Of a stretch of DNA of 64,000 nt, positions 1 to 12,110 are shown in pieces; within the stretch, counting starts at the first letter, position 1, and each line of letters begins with the position of its first letter. The DNA lies in the NCBI GenBank assembly GCA_019137255.1, contig WPDH01000057.1, positions 62,001 through 126,000 of the forward strand, given 5' to 3'. The position numbers and the translations under genes are program-made. The notes under the pieces were generated by a model, which saw only the letters and a program-made list of their open reading frames with translations, was not told where the DNA came from and did no database searches. The stretch comes from Corinectria fuckeliana. Taxonomy: Eukaryota; Ascomycota; Sordariomycetes; Hypocreales; Nectriaceae.

Positions 1-2280
1 CAACTATGGCGATAGAAATGTGCACGGCTTTGTACGGCCTCCTTATCTCACTCACCGGTCAAGGGTATACTATGTTGCACTCTCTCCTGCTACAAGCACG
101 AGCTTACAAGGACTTCGTGGGGACTGTTGAGGTATATGTACCATGATCAAAGCTCTGCATAGCGGAGCGTTCCACTTTTGCATTCACCTTCACAGAGACA
201 AGGTTTGGCAAAGGGGTTGAATAGGCATCCGGTTGACACCTAATAAAACCCGGGGACGGGAGAGGCCGAGAGTTGCAGATGAGACGGAAAACGTACTAGG
301 ACGCAGAACGCGAGGCCAGTTAAGCAAATATGTCCGCCGCATCCTTCTAGAAGAGGCCTTTGCGGCTCGCAGGCGAAACATGGGCGCTGCGGGGAACGCT
401 GTGACGCCGTGACGCTGTAACGCTGTGTCAATACGCTGTGGAGCGCAGAGATTAAGGTGCGAAGGTTTGTTGGAGAGCGGCGATCATCATTCCCGGGCCT
501 GGGAGTGAGACGGAAATTATTTGGGATGCACAGCGGTGGGAGGACACGCAACAATGTCCGATAAAGCCGAGCAGCAAACAAAGCTGCGGATACGTGAGCA
601 GGTAGTTCGTTCGGGATGGAACTTGGGAGTGGAGATGACACGAGTGGAGGAAGGGCAGAGCAATGGCAAACCAACCCTAAAATGAAGAGGGTTGTCTGTA
701 ATAACAAAAAAGGGATCCATGTGCCAAGGGAACGTGGGAGCAGGAGGGATGGGCAATGAGACATACACGAGGTAGTGGGTGTTTGCACTTGTCACCTTGG
801 GTGTCGATGAGACGTGAGGCGAAGCGAAGCATCTGAGGGCGACGCTGCTATGTATGATGCAGCTTAGGGTGCAAACTAGACGCAGGATGATAGCGAATAC
901 CGAGATTATGCGTTTGATTTCCCGCACGACTCGAGACTCGGAGCCTGAGACGTGGGGGAATTCGAGACTTGAGGCTCGAGGCTTGTTGACCCATTGGTGA
1001 CGACGACTCAAAAGGTCAAGGTGATGTGATGGGCTGGTCATTATGTACCGCAAGCATAGGGCTGGGGCGGCTGCTGACACCCATGCGTGCATGCATGCAT
1101 GCTGCCTCGGCCTCTCCGCCGCCGGCTCGTTGTCACTGCAGTCAGATAAGCAAAGGCATGGAAGACAAGCGTGCTCCGTACATGGCAAGGCAGTTTGGAG
1201 GCTCCCCGAGCGGTGGCTTAAGAATTGAAGTTGGTAGACGATTTGTCAGGTAGTCTAATAAGCAAGTAACCTAGGTACTAAGTAGGACGAGCTGCTCAGT
1301 AAGACTAGGATCGTACGAATACCTAGGTACGTACGTATTTAACATACTAGTACCTTAAGCATCGCAGGGGGGGTATGAGGTCACTGGGAGGGAGGACTCC
1401 CAGGGAGGGGGCTATGTGCCTACTAGTACCTATAGACCTGCTAAGTACTACCTACTATGTACATGCACTAGCAGGTAGTAGGTATGTGGGGACCTAAGTA
1501 GGTGAGTCCTGCTACTATTTACCTACGTTAGGTCATGTATTGGATCTCTCTAAGTATTCGAGGCTCTATTACACTGTTTCGATTAGAAGCTCAGGTTTAA
1601 ATGGACCGTTAGTTGGACCGTCGGAGTCCAAACTTGCGGTACATAGGGCTGCTGTCAGTGGCAACAATGGCTAGGTACCTAGGTAGGTAGAAGCCGATTT
1701 GCTTCCCTCCTCACAAAAAAACAGTAGTACACTGTGCTAGGAGGCCTTATAGCGAGATATGGACAGCGGGCATCTGCCACTGATGGATGATGGCGTGAGA
1801 CCGATGGATCCATCTGGGATTCATGTGATAAACAGGCTACCAGCTCACCTCTGAAGGAGCCAATACGGGAGGCGATTTATACAAAGTAGACCTACAGCTC
1901 CAAGGCATCAGAATATCAAAGTGTTTACCTAGGTACCCGGACATAACCAAGCCATAGGTTCCCCCCGCCACTTTCGAGGCCGCCCAGCTGGGCCATCCAC
2001 CAACACACCTCAGCATCCCGCTTTTCTGCACCGCCCAGCAAAACCACGCCCGTCTTTGGCGCAAAAGCCGGGTGTTATTGACGACCCTTGGATGAGCCGT
2101 CTCTCCCCAGAATCCCGTCTCATCCCCATCCCCAAGCCCCAGAAGGGAGGAGGCGCGCCCCCGTCATCCATGTGGCTTGGCTGTTCAACAGTGCCAGTGC
2201 TTGATGAGTCTAGTACAGCAGGTACCTAAGTAAAGTCGCTACTACTAGGTACCTGAGGTAGGTAGGTTGTACTTTGTAAT
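1..2280. other. Intergenic region, no gene seen
   Basis: No reading frame here looks like a real protein: the open frames on both strands are short, compositionally odd and lack splice-compatible extensions. From about 1256 to 2268 the DNA is rich in CTAGGTAC/TACCTAGG words, for example at 1671-1690, 1925-1940 and 2246-2265. A short alternating GCAT run lies near 1084-1100. The right part presumably holds the promoter of the RhoGEF gene that starts at 3130. Confidence 0.6.
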
Positions 2281-3129
2281 CCCCCAACAACCACCCGCAA
2301 TTGCCCACGCACTTGGCTCATTTCCATCACACCCACTCTGGGCTCGCAATCCATCCCAATCCCACTTCAGCCCAGCACACACACACACGCACACAACACG
2401 CACACATATACACGGGACAAGCGCAGACAAGACACAGACCCAGAAATGGGAGCTTCGGAGCCTGATCTTCAGTGACGTCTCTTTTGCTCGCTCCCTCACC
2501 TCTCACCTCTCACCTTCTCTTCCTTCCAGCTTCCTTACGTATCGCGCTCTCCCCCTGCCGCCACTATTTGGTTTCTCTTCCATTCCCCCTTCTAGCAACC
2601 GTCTCCCATCTGCATCTCTCCCTTGCTTTCCACCTCACCCTCTGAACTAGCTGGGAGCTGTCGTCCACGTCCATGCCCACTTCGCACTTCACACCCACTC
2701 ACGCCCACGCGCACACCCAAAGAAAACCGCCCCGTCCCCGTCCCCGTCCATCCTTGCGACTCGACCACGGTTCCGACTCCATCGAGTCCACCATACACGA
2801 GATCCATTTTCCGCCGGCCAACCCCAAACCCCGAAACCAAACCCCGACCACCAACCCAACCCTCGCCCCCGGAACTCTCGAACCTCGTCTCAACGCTTGA
2901 CCACCCGCGCGCCCCCCCGCTGACCGACGACGCTCTCAACGACCTCGACTTGTTCCCTCCGTCGCCCAAACCCTCGTGCGAATGCCCCTCAATGCGATCC
3001 GCCTGCGCTCCTCTCCGCCTGCCATCTACGCCGTGGTGAACGCCCGACCCGCCAAGCCCGAGCGGCTCTGAGTTCCCTCCCGCGCCGTGTCCGCGCCATC
3101 CGCCATCGACATCGCCATCCACCACCGCC
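2281..3129 (+). promoter_or_regulatory. Promoter and long leader of the RhoGEF gene, with upstream ORFs
   Basis: A strongly pyrimidine-biased stretch of CCCC/CTCT runs with a CA-rich tract at 2378-2410, typical of a long fungal 5' leader. It contains upstream ATGs, including a frame at 2673-2900 (75 residues) and a 29-codon frame at 2982-3071 that closes 58 bases before the main ATG. Where transcription starts, and whether a leader intron removes these frames, cannot be told from sequence alone. Confidence 0.45.
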
Positions 3130-6100
3130 ATGTCTTTCCGTGGTGACGACCAACGACGGTATGGCCATGTGCCCCCCGTCCAGTACCCCATCGCCGGTCA
3201 CGGGCAAGACTACCAGCAGCAGCAGCAGCAGCAGCAGCCTGACTATCAGCAGCCCGCGTACGACCTTGGCCGTCGTGCCAGCTTCACCGGCGGCGACGAT
3301 GGCGCTTACTACGAACAGCTTCCGCCCGCTCGCTCGCCCGCCTTCGCCAACGCCCTGTCTGCCTCCGGCGAAGACGAGCTCTTCCTAGGCAACACAGCCG
3401 GGTCGCATTCGTCGGCTGGCCGACCCGCCTACGGTTCCTCCGCCGGCGCGCTGTCGGGCTACCAGCACCATTTCCAGGATCCATCCCCGCCAACGCCCTC
3501 CCATTCCTACAATCCCCAGAGCTTCGCGCAACCCTTGTCCAACTTCCAGCGCTCGCAATCCACGACCACTTTGCCCTACCATCATCAACCCCCGACTCGC
3601 TTTGCCTCAACCGCCAGCTCCTACTCCCCTTCGCCCCAGGCTGCCTACGCCCCGCAGGCTTACAATCCAGCCGCTTATGCGGGCACTGCCGCCGTTCCAC
3701 AGCGGCAACCAACACACAATGCAGGCTACAACAGCTACGGCCAGGGCTACAGCACCTCGGCGTCCTCGATTCCAGCTTCGCAGCCTTCTCCATCCTACGG
3801 CCAGCCCATCAACTCCTCATACTCTGGTACTTACTCGCAGTCCCCCGCTCCCTCTCCCGCCATGTCCCACGGCTTCGAGCAGCCTCTCCATAGCCCGCCC
3901 CTTAGCTCTGCTGCTTCTCAGCCGCAGTCCTTAGGATACGAGCAATCATACAATCAGTACCCGATCAGCGCGTCGAATGGGACTGGCACCTCGGCACCTC
4001 CATATCCCACCGAAGCCCATATGCCCGTTGGCCCTTACTACGCTGCCAACGACCACAACTCGCTCTACAATAGGTCATCCCGCTCAAACTCGCAAACTTC
4101 CCCAATGGCCTCTCCTGTTCCGGGGCCACAGGGATCCCCAAGGATACAGAGGCACCCAACCAACGCCCCGCTTCCGAGTCGACCACCGGTCAACTTACCC
4201 AATGAATCACAATGGAATTCGAACTCCCACCACACTCGGGATGACTACGCCGCCACCCAAGAAAGCATAATGCAGGATATCGAGGCAGAGTTGGGCGGCT
4301 CTAACCAGCATCAGCATCAACATCAGCTACTCGAAGCCGCGCCCAATGGTCAATACAGCGATGATGAAATCGGGGGACTGCAGCGTTTTGATTCTGGCGC
4401 TACAACCATTGCCGACCCGGTAAGCCGGGCAACCTCAGGCCGGACTCGCGTTAATTACGAATCGGACGACGACGATGACGCCGAGGCAATGGCTGGCGTC
4501 CTGGCTATGCAGCAGGCTGAACTGGAGGACCAGCGGTTCAGCGGCCACGGCTTCGGTTACAGTGACATGCCGGTCGTGTCGAATCCGCTACCGCCTCCCC
4601 CAGAAGAACAAGCGCAGAGTAGCGACAGCGACGGCTTTGGCGGAGCGGTGGACCTGGGAATGCTGAGCGGTGGGTATGCCGGCAACTTGACATATGGAGA
4701 CCAGGTTGGATCCCCTCCGGCCTCTTCAGGCCAGGACACCGCTCGACCATTGCCTACCCCTGGATACTTCAACAATTCCTATCAGCCTACGGAGAGTGCC
4801 CCAGCCCTCAAGACTGCCGAGATGGACTACGGTGGGACTGGTGGGCTCCAGCCTCCTAACATTCACCGCTTGAGTTTTGACGATGGAGACGAGAACGTAT
4901 CACTCCATTCGCAACACAGTGGCAACGATTCTCCAAACAAAGACGATTACGGCGACCTCTTCTACCATCCAGGGCTCTCGAACCGACCCCTTCCTGCTCT
5001 GCCGCCTGCGCCTGGTTCGGACAGCAGCTCAATGCTCTCCGTCCAGACCAACAACCGCCCGGGTTACCAACATTCGTACTCGCGAAGTGTCGACTCACGA
5101 CTCAGCCAGGCAGACAACCCGGAGGCATACTACAGCGCCGCAGTACCCTATACTACCCCACAGCCCGAGCGATCAATATCCCTATCTGGCCACACTCACA
5201 CTCCCGTTGTGCAAGCGCCTGCCCGCTCGAGGACCGATGCCGCAGACGAGCGCAGGAAGATGGGTCGGCATAATCAGCACCTTTCAACCCAAGGGCCGTT
5301 GTCAGATTACGATACAGGCAGTAATGCGTCGATCGCCGCCTTCGATGGTATCACGCTGCCCAGTGGCCGGAAGAAGAAGTTTGTGCCCTCCAAGCTGAAC
5401 GCCGGCGACTTCCGGAGGTGTACGGAGCCGTGGGCTCTCAGTGGCCTCGAGGCCTGGGTTCGTGAGATGGGAGAAGGGGAACAGGATCTCAAGAACAAGA
5501 CGATCGAAGAGGCACTGATCAACCTCTTCACCGGCAAGATCCCCATGATGAATGTAGCAGACGCGGAGGTTCTGAGCACCCGGGTTGTATCGCTCATGCT
5601 GGAGCAGGGTGTCCTTCAGCCCGAAGAAGAATGGGTCAAGTTTGGAGCCGGCCATATCTCTGGAGTGTTGTGGCAGCTGACCGGTTCGGGATGCTACGCA
5701 CCCAAGGTGCACGACATTGAGATTGGTGGCCGATGCTACTCTTACCACTGCACTCGGACCATCAAGAAGGTTGACTTGGAAGATCTGATGCCCCAAGACA
5801 CCAAGCCTGCAGATGAATGGCATGTCTTTTACAAGCTGAAGAAGGAAGACTGGGAGTTGAAGCCGAAGAAGGAGGTTGACCGCCAGAACATCCTCCACGA
5901 GATCGTCACTGGTGAAGAGAACTACATCAAGCAGCTGGACATTTTCCGCAAATATTACCGTGACCAGCTCCGCGTCATGAACCCGCCAGTCCTCAAGCCT
6001 GATAAAAGAGATAAGTTCTTGGAGGCCGTTTTCGGGAAACTCGACACGGTTCAGGATATCAACAAGGACCATCTGCTAGCCCAGTTGAAATACCGACAGC

Positions 6101-8460
6101 AGGAGCAGGGCCCTTGGATCACTGGATTTAGCGACCTATTCCGAGAGTGGATTCGCAAGGCCAAGTCGATTTACATTGAGTATGCCGCTGCGTACCCACG
6201 CGCTGTGTACATGATTCGCAGGGAGGCGGATCGCAATATTCTCTTCAAGCGATTTTTGGAAGAGATGCAAAGGCACAAGGTCACATCCAAGCAAGATTGG
6301 ACCCACTACCTCATTACGCCCCTACAGCGTCTTCAGCGTTACATCCTTCTCCTGGAGAGCGTCGAACACAAGATGATAGGGGACAGTGAAGAGAAGTCCA
6401 ATCTTATCAAGGCCATTGCCGAAGTCAAGATAGTCACGCATGAGTGTGATGCCAAGGTGGCGGAGATGAATAAGCGAGTCGAGATGATGGACCTGAACAG
6501 AATGCTCGTCTTGAGGCCGGGCTTCCACTCAATCCTGAACCTTGATCACCTAGGCAGGGAGCTAATATTCCAAGGCGAGCTCCAAAGAATGGGCTCCAGG
6601 GGTGTGAGATGGGTCGATACGCACGCGCTACTATTCGACCATTACTTCATTCTAGCCAAAGCTGTTATTCCCAAGGAGGGCAAGGGGGAGAAGAAGTTTG
6701 ACGTTTCCAAAGAGGTATGTGCGATCTTGCGTTGCACTGACTGTCGAGACTAACGTACTCTAGCCTATTCCTATGCCTCTCATGTTCTTGGAGAGCATGA
6801 ATGACGAAGCAGTTCAGAAACAAAAGGGCATCACCGCCCCTCTTGGCAGAGCTACGACTGCCAACACGTCAGGGACCCAACTTAACAAGGTGTCGAGCAA
6901 TACTGGCGGTCGTCCTGGATTGGACCATGTCCCAACGAGCTCCTCCATGGGCTCATCACATCTTACGCCGACGAACACCAATGACGCCGAGGGCAAGATA
7001 TTATATCCGTTCAAGGTCAAACACCTCGGGCACGAAGTGTACACCCTCTATGCGTCGTCGGCGAGGGAGCGAGCGGACTGGTGCAGCAAGATTATCGAGA
7101 CCAAGACCAGGCACGCCAAAGCACTCTTCTCTCAGAACGCTGAGCCCTTCCGACTGCGCGTTCTCGCCGACGCCTCGTTCCATTACGACGTCACATCCAC
7201 GTATGCAAAATCGTCTGGTGTCCCGGTCAAGGGAACGCCACTGGACCGAGCCATCGAGGAACTGGAGAGCGTGCTTGGCCCTGCCCAGGGAGTTCCCCCG
7301 GTATGTCGAGCTCAAGTGAACTGTGCTGCGGGCTTCACGGCGTTTGGCAAGTCTGTCATTGCTATCGGCACTGACTACGGCGTCTACATCTCCGACCCGT
7401 CAAACCCTCGAGGTTGGCAAAGGGTATGTTTTCGACTGCTTTTCCTACGTGACGTTGGCTAACATTTGTTCCCCTCTAGACGGTTCAAGCTTCCCGAGTC
7501 ACACAAATTGCGGTATTGGAGGAGTTTTCGGTCTGCTTGGTCATTGCAGACAAGGCCCTCATCTCATATCCCTTGGATGTAATCGCACCCGTTTCCGAAT
7601 TCGCTGCTCCTCTCAACGACAACCCACGACGAGCACCTCAGAGACTCGCCAAGGACGTGACATACTTTGCTACGTCGAAGATGAAGGACCGCATGTTATT
7701 GTTCTACAAGCGCAAGGAGGGCTTGCATACTTCATTCAAGGTGCTCGAACCAATTTTCCACAAGTCAACCGAAAAGAAGTCACGACTCTTTGGTGGACGA
7801 AGACCTGGCGGAGGCAACACGGAGACTTTCCGAGACTTTGACGAGTTCTTCTTCCCCACGGAGTGCTTCTCGCTCAGTTTGTTTCAGACGTACATTGCCG
7901 TCTCGACGGCCAAGGGAATCGAGATGCTCACTCTGGATAAGAAACAGCCAATGTCCATCCCGGACCTGAAGGCACCTGCTATTGCCAACATCGCCAGTCG
8001 TATCCGGGACCAGAGGCCACTAGGAATGTTCAGGCTCAACGAGAACGAGTTCATCCTTACCTACGAGGACTGCGCTGTGTACGTTGACAAGCACGGAGAA
8101 GTCAGTCGCACTCTCATCATGGAGTATACGGGCAAGCAGAAGAAGGCACGGGGGGCCACCATGTACGGCCAATACCTGCTGCTCTTCAACGAGGATTATG
8201 TGGAGGTCCGGAACGCAGAGAACGGACGACTGCGACAGATTGTTGCAGGCCGGGATGTGCGCGTGCTTGACTACGGCGTCCGAGGCCCCACGGGTGGGAG
8301 CTCACTGAACCCTCAGCAGCACAGCAACGGCTTCATTCAGTCGTCGAGCGGCAGCGAAGGTTCCAAGGGAACCGTCAAGATCGCCATGTGCCACCCGGAG
8401 ATTCCAGGGAGACAGGTCGTCCTTGAGATGCTCCTGAACGACGGGCACATGGAAAAGTAA
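3130..8460 (+). CDS. rom2: Rho1 guanine nucleotide exchange factor, Rom1/Rom2 type
   Basis: Predicted exchange factor that loads GTP onto the Rho1 GTPase in the cell wall integrity pathway at the plasma membrane. Three exons: 3130-6714, 6764-7423 and 7480-8460, with introns of 49 and 56 bp that keep frame exactly (SKE|PIP and WQR|TVQ), giving about 1741 residues. Domain order matches the Rom2 family: a long disordered Ser/Pro/Tyr/Gln-rich N-terminus with a polyglutamine run near residue 31, DEP at about 755-870, RhoGEF (DH) at about 920-1120 (begins NILHEIVTGEENYIKQL), a split PH at about 1140-1310, and CNH (citron homology) at about 1375-1720. The ATG sits in a good context (CCGCCATGTC). The leader carries upstream ORFs, suggesting translational control. 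Family assignment is strong; Rom1 versus Rom2 is not separable here. Confidence 0.93.
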
Positions 8461-9459
8461 ACGAGGAAGCACTGGTAATGAGACCAACGAACGAAACGTC
8501 AGGGTTGCACGAGATGGAGACGAACCCCGGCTAGCGGTGCGAGGAACGGGCGATTGAATGGGATACGCCTCAGTAGCATTGATATTTGGGTGCTTCACGC
8601 TGCAAGAAGCTTGGGAAAAGCTGCTTCAGCCCTTGTATATTTGCCATTGCATTCCCTTTTCTTTTTTCCTTATTTACTCTTTTCTTCTCATCCCTTTAGA
8701 TAAATTGGGCGAGGACCGAAGGGACGGGGCTTCCCTTGACGAAGTTGATATCCATGGCGATGCTGGGAAAGCCGGACTCGAGGTTTGGATTGTGGCACGG
8801 CGAGATAGGAGGCTTTTGTATGTGGCGTTTCGTGGTTGACGAAAGGGGAGAGGGTGAGGGCAGCGAAGAGCGGGCGTCATATGGATGGATGCATAATGAA
8901 ATGATACACATGGCGAGAGCCGCAAGAGAAGAAAGACGAAAGGGAGATGAGTTGACTTGGTTGAGCCGCAATGAAAGATGAACCCGATTATTGCTTCTGG
9001 GTACGCTCTAGGCCTAGTTAACTGGGTCTTTAATGACGCGGATGGAGTGCTTGTGTTTGTTGGGTGAGAAGATTTGGGATGTTGAGAAAGATGCCGCACG
9101 ATACGGATAGACAAACAAACAAGCGCATGTCACTGGTTGACGGACGGGAAACAAAACACTTGTAGCTCTATCCACGAACCCCTCCCCTCCTGTCCACTTT
9201 TGCACAGCACTCGTCTAAAGCCCAGATAGAAATAGCGGCTCCTTGAGCTCGTTGCCACGGATATTCCCCATCAAGTACGACGCCCTGCGAGACAGCTACA
9301 TTGCACTCACTGCCGAAGAGTATCTCTGAATTCAGGGCATGCCTTGCGCCCCGTTTCCGTGGTGTATGCCCATGTCCCGCAACTCGTTCGTGTATTCGGG
9401 CGTGGTATGGGGTTCCCGGGCTGCGGGCAATCGAGGGATGTAGTCTATAAGCGACGGCT
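8461..9459. other. Convergent intergenic region, no gene seen
   Basis: Holds the 3' ends of the plus-strand RhoGEF gene and the minus-strand mitochondrial carrier. Open frames here on either strand are short and have no recognisable motifs. T-rich tracts near 8655-8690 could serve as the RhoGEF poly(A) region. Nothing else seen. Confidence 0.5.
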
Positions 9460-10246
9460 TTAGGCCTTGACCTCCTTGACGACATCCTTGACGTCCGCCT
9501 TGGCCTGCGTAACCTCCTCCTTGACGTCCTCAACGACGCCGGCGGTGCCGGCCTTGGTAGATCGCTGCCAGGCCAAGATTCGGGTCATCTGGATAAGGCC
9601 GACGATTCCGAGGAAGAAGTTGACGGTGGCGAGACTAACAGCAGGGTCAGCGGGGACTCAAGGGAATCAAGCGATGCCATGGCAAGGCGTCCTACAGGTA
9701 GTTCTTGGGCTTGATGATGAGGCACCAGCGGGTCCAGATGAAGCCGGTGCAGGTCAGGGCGAAGTTCTGGGTCATGGAGAGCTTCTCGGCTGGGCGCGCG
9801 AAGTCGGAGACGCCGGCGAGGACGAGAGCCCACTGTTTTTTTGTACAAGTTCAGTTAGTACGGGATTCTTGCAGTTTATTTTCTTGCTGAAGCTGTCGCG
9901 ACGGAGCAGGACGAACCTTCATGACGGGGGCCCTAGAAACCAGAGAGAACCCGTTAGCAAAGCGACCCCGAACATGTAGCTGCGCAAACTGCCACAGGTA
10001 AAAGCAAGCATACCAGAAATGCACCGTCTTGAAGCCAATCTCGCTCTCCCACATGCGCTTGAACCAGCCCTGCTGCTGCTGCTGCTGGGCGCCGTCGGTG
10101 CTCTGCCAGCGGCGGCCGCCCTGGCGGAAGCGCTGTCCGAAGGCCTGGGGGCGAAAGGCCTGGCGAGCCTGCGCGCCGGCGAAGCCGCCCTGGCGGAAGA
10201 GCGGCCGCGAGGCGCGGAGGACGGAGGAGGTTGCGGAGGAGGCCAT
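9460..10246 (-). CDS. mpc2: Mitochondrial pyruvate carrier subunit, MPC2/MPC3 type
   Basis: Inner-membrane subunit of the heteromeric carrier that imports pyruvate into the matrix. Four exons in reading order: 10246-10014, 9932-9917 (only 16 nt), 9832-9696 and 9634-9460; introns of 81, 84 and 61 bp; 186 residues. The joined core reads GFKTVHFW-APVMK-WALVLAG, then FARPAEKLSMTQN, TGFIWTRW, IKPKNYLLATVNFF, all hallmark MPC2-type motifs with three hydrophobic segments. The N-terminus (about 60 residues, Arg/Ala/Gln-rich, no acidic residue before the STDGAQ stretch) is a mitochondrial presequence. A C-terminal amphipathic tail (VEDVKEEVTQAKADVKDVVKEVKA-like) is lysine/glutamate rich. It is divergently arranged with NDUFA2, 567 bp away. 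Yeast has two close paralogues (Mpc2, Mpc3), so the symbol is approximate. Confidence 0.93.
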
Positions 10247-10813
10247 TCCGGGGGGGGGATATCGATACTATGCGACTCTCGCGCTGTGGGGTGAGGGGCG
10301 AAGGTCAGCGAGCAGGCCTGCGGAGAACAGGCAAAGATGGAGAAGAAGAAAAAAGAGACGTAGAGCCCAATTCGTATCGGAGAGATGGAGGTTTTACGTA
10401 CTGTGGTTCTGAGCGGAGAGGGTTGCAAACGGGGCAGAAGGATCAGAGCTTGAGGTCGTCTCGGGTGGGTAGATGGGACAGGCCGCCAGAAGAAGTTGTG
10501 TTGGGGGGATAATTAGACTGCAGACTGCTAGAACAAGCCCGCCCTCGGGGGGGTCGGTGACTGAACGTCCGAGATGTGCGGCGGCAGGTACGTACCTTGC
10601 AGCCCCGGCACCGGAGTGGCCTGTTTTCTGCATAACTTGCATAACCCCATCATCCGTCAGTCTAGTTATTCCGATTCGAGCGTGAGCGCCTCAACACCAA
10701 TTGCGGGAAAGCTTGCCAACCACAAGCCCGCAATTAATACACAGCAACGCAACAAAACACGCCAATCTCCCGACAACCGACCGACCGACCTGCCTACGAG
10801 AAACTACCAAACC
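10247..10813. promoter_or_regulatory. Bidirectional promoter of pyruvate carrier and complex I subunit genes
   Basis: A 567 bp head-to-head spacer between two nuclear genes for mitochondrial proteins. It must hold both start regions. No gene is seen inside. A GACCGACCGACC run lies at about 10780-10793, just before the NDUFA2 ATG. No specific factor site is assigned. Confidence 0.55.
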
Positions 10814-11345
10814 ATGACGAGCAAGTACGTCTTCGCCAAGGGCCTGCGCGAGGTGCGCTTCCTCTTCTGCCAGACGTCGGAGCAGAGCGCGCCCGTCCGG
10901 TACGTGACCCGACCCGAGCCGTGATGGAGCCGGGACGACGACGACGAGCAATTGGGGGTTACACGCTCCAAATTGGATGTTGGCCTGGTGGCATCGAATC
11001 TCGAGTCTGCGCCTCCCCAGCTAACCACTCTTTTGTCTCTTCTTCAGGTCGTTCCTCACCAGGGCCTACCCGACCATGAAGCGCAGCAACCCCAACATCC
11101 CCATCCTCATCCGCGAGGCCGCCGGCACCCAGCCCAAGGTGTACGCCCGATACGGTGCGTCCCCCATGCCTCGCCTCCTCTCCTCTCCTCTCCTCCCTCC
11201 TTACGACGGAGCCGCAATGCAAACGAAACTAACAATGCTTTCGCTCCCTGCAGACCGCGGAACCGAGACGGCCCAGTCCCTCGAGGGCCTGTCCGACAAG
11301 CAGATCGAGGATACCGTCACAGGCCTGGTCCGGCCTGCGCAATAA
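10814..11345 (+). CDS. NDUFA2: NADH:ubiquinone oxidoreductase subunit NDUFA2 (B8 / 10.5 kDa)
   Basis: Accessory subunit of respiratory complex I in the matrix arm. Three exons: 10814-10899, 11048-11154 and 11254-11345; introns of 148 and 99 bp; 94 residues, the usual size. The protein starts MTSKYVFAKGLREVRFLFCQ and continues into the thioredoxin-like L51/S25/CI-B8 fold, with the conserved stretch SFLTRAYPTMKRSNPNIPILIREA. Two cysteines known in some relatives are not both evident: I see Cys19 only. Both splice junctions restore frame (VR|SFLT and ARY|DRGTE). It shares a divergent promoter with the pyruvate carrier gene, consistent with coordinated mitochondrial expression. Confidence 0.93.
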
Positions 11346-12110
11346 GCGGGGGACTGGGAATTGGAATTGAGATGGATGGAGAGTTGCCGGGTGCAGTCTA
11401 CGACGACCATGTATATAAGGGGTGGAAATCCAAGCATTGTGCTCACCGCCAACCATCTCGACTCTTCTGCTGCGCTGGCTCAACTCTGCAGCAAACGACG
11501 TGCCAGGGGAGGATATCTGGGAGAACTAACACGGGACAGGACGGAACGGGTCCAATGGTCATGGAAGCACGCAGTACCAATGGACTGAGAAAATGGCTGC
11601 ATTTGACTCGTATCGCCCGGCAATTACCGCATCATCAACCATCACAAGACTGGGCCAGAGCAATAAGCACACGTCAATTCTTTCCTTTCCTAGCAAGTAT
11701 ACTACCGCGGTCAACCAGCCGCCCTGAACTCGTACACGGTTTTCCCCCAACGTCCTCCAGCAAATGGCCCGGTCCGACCTGACACTATCTCCCTCCCGTC
11801 CCGGCGATGTGAGTTGTCGCCGACATGATTGATGTCAAACCTGTAAATACTTTCCTGTTCCATCACCAATTGGTGAATTGCAAAAAGCCCAAACGGAAAC
11901 CGAAAAAAGAAGAAGAAAAGACGAAGAAGGAAGAGAAAGGGCCCTCCCACTTGACAATCCAAGTGAGATATTGTCCAGGCCGACTTCCCATCGTCAACCA
12001 CTCTCCAACTTCCGCCGCAGGCCAAGGTGAGACTCGAACCAACGTGTTGTCCTGCCTGCAACATCCACCCATCCTATGCTGCGTCTTCCCCTCCTTTCGT
12101 TGTCCAGCAT
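11346..12110. other. Convergent intergenic region, no gene seen
   Basis: Lies between the 3' end of NDUFA2 and the 3' end of the long minus-strand gene. It contains a purine tract (AAGAAGAAG-like) at about 11895-11945 and its flanking GGGCCC. No reading frame has protein-like composition or motifs. Confidence 0.5.

Noticed and set aside
12000..12070. tRNA-like arm with GTTCGAGTC on the minus strand
   Set aside because: The T-arm stem does not pair and no matching acceptor or anticodon arm is present.
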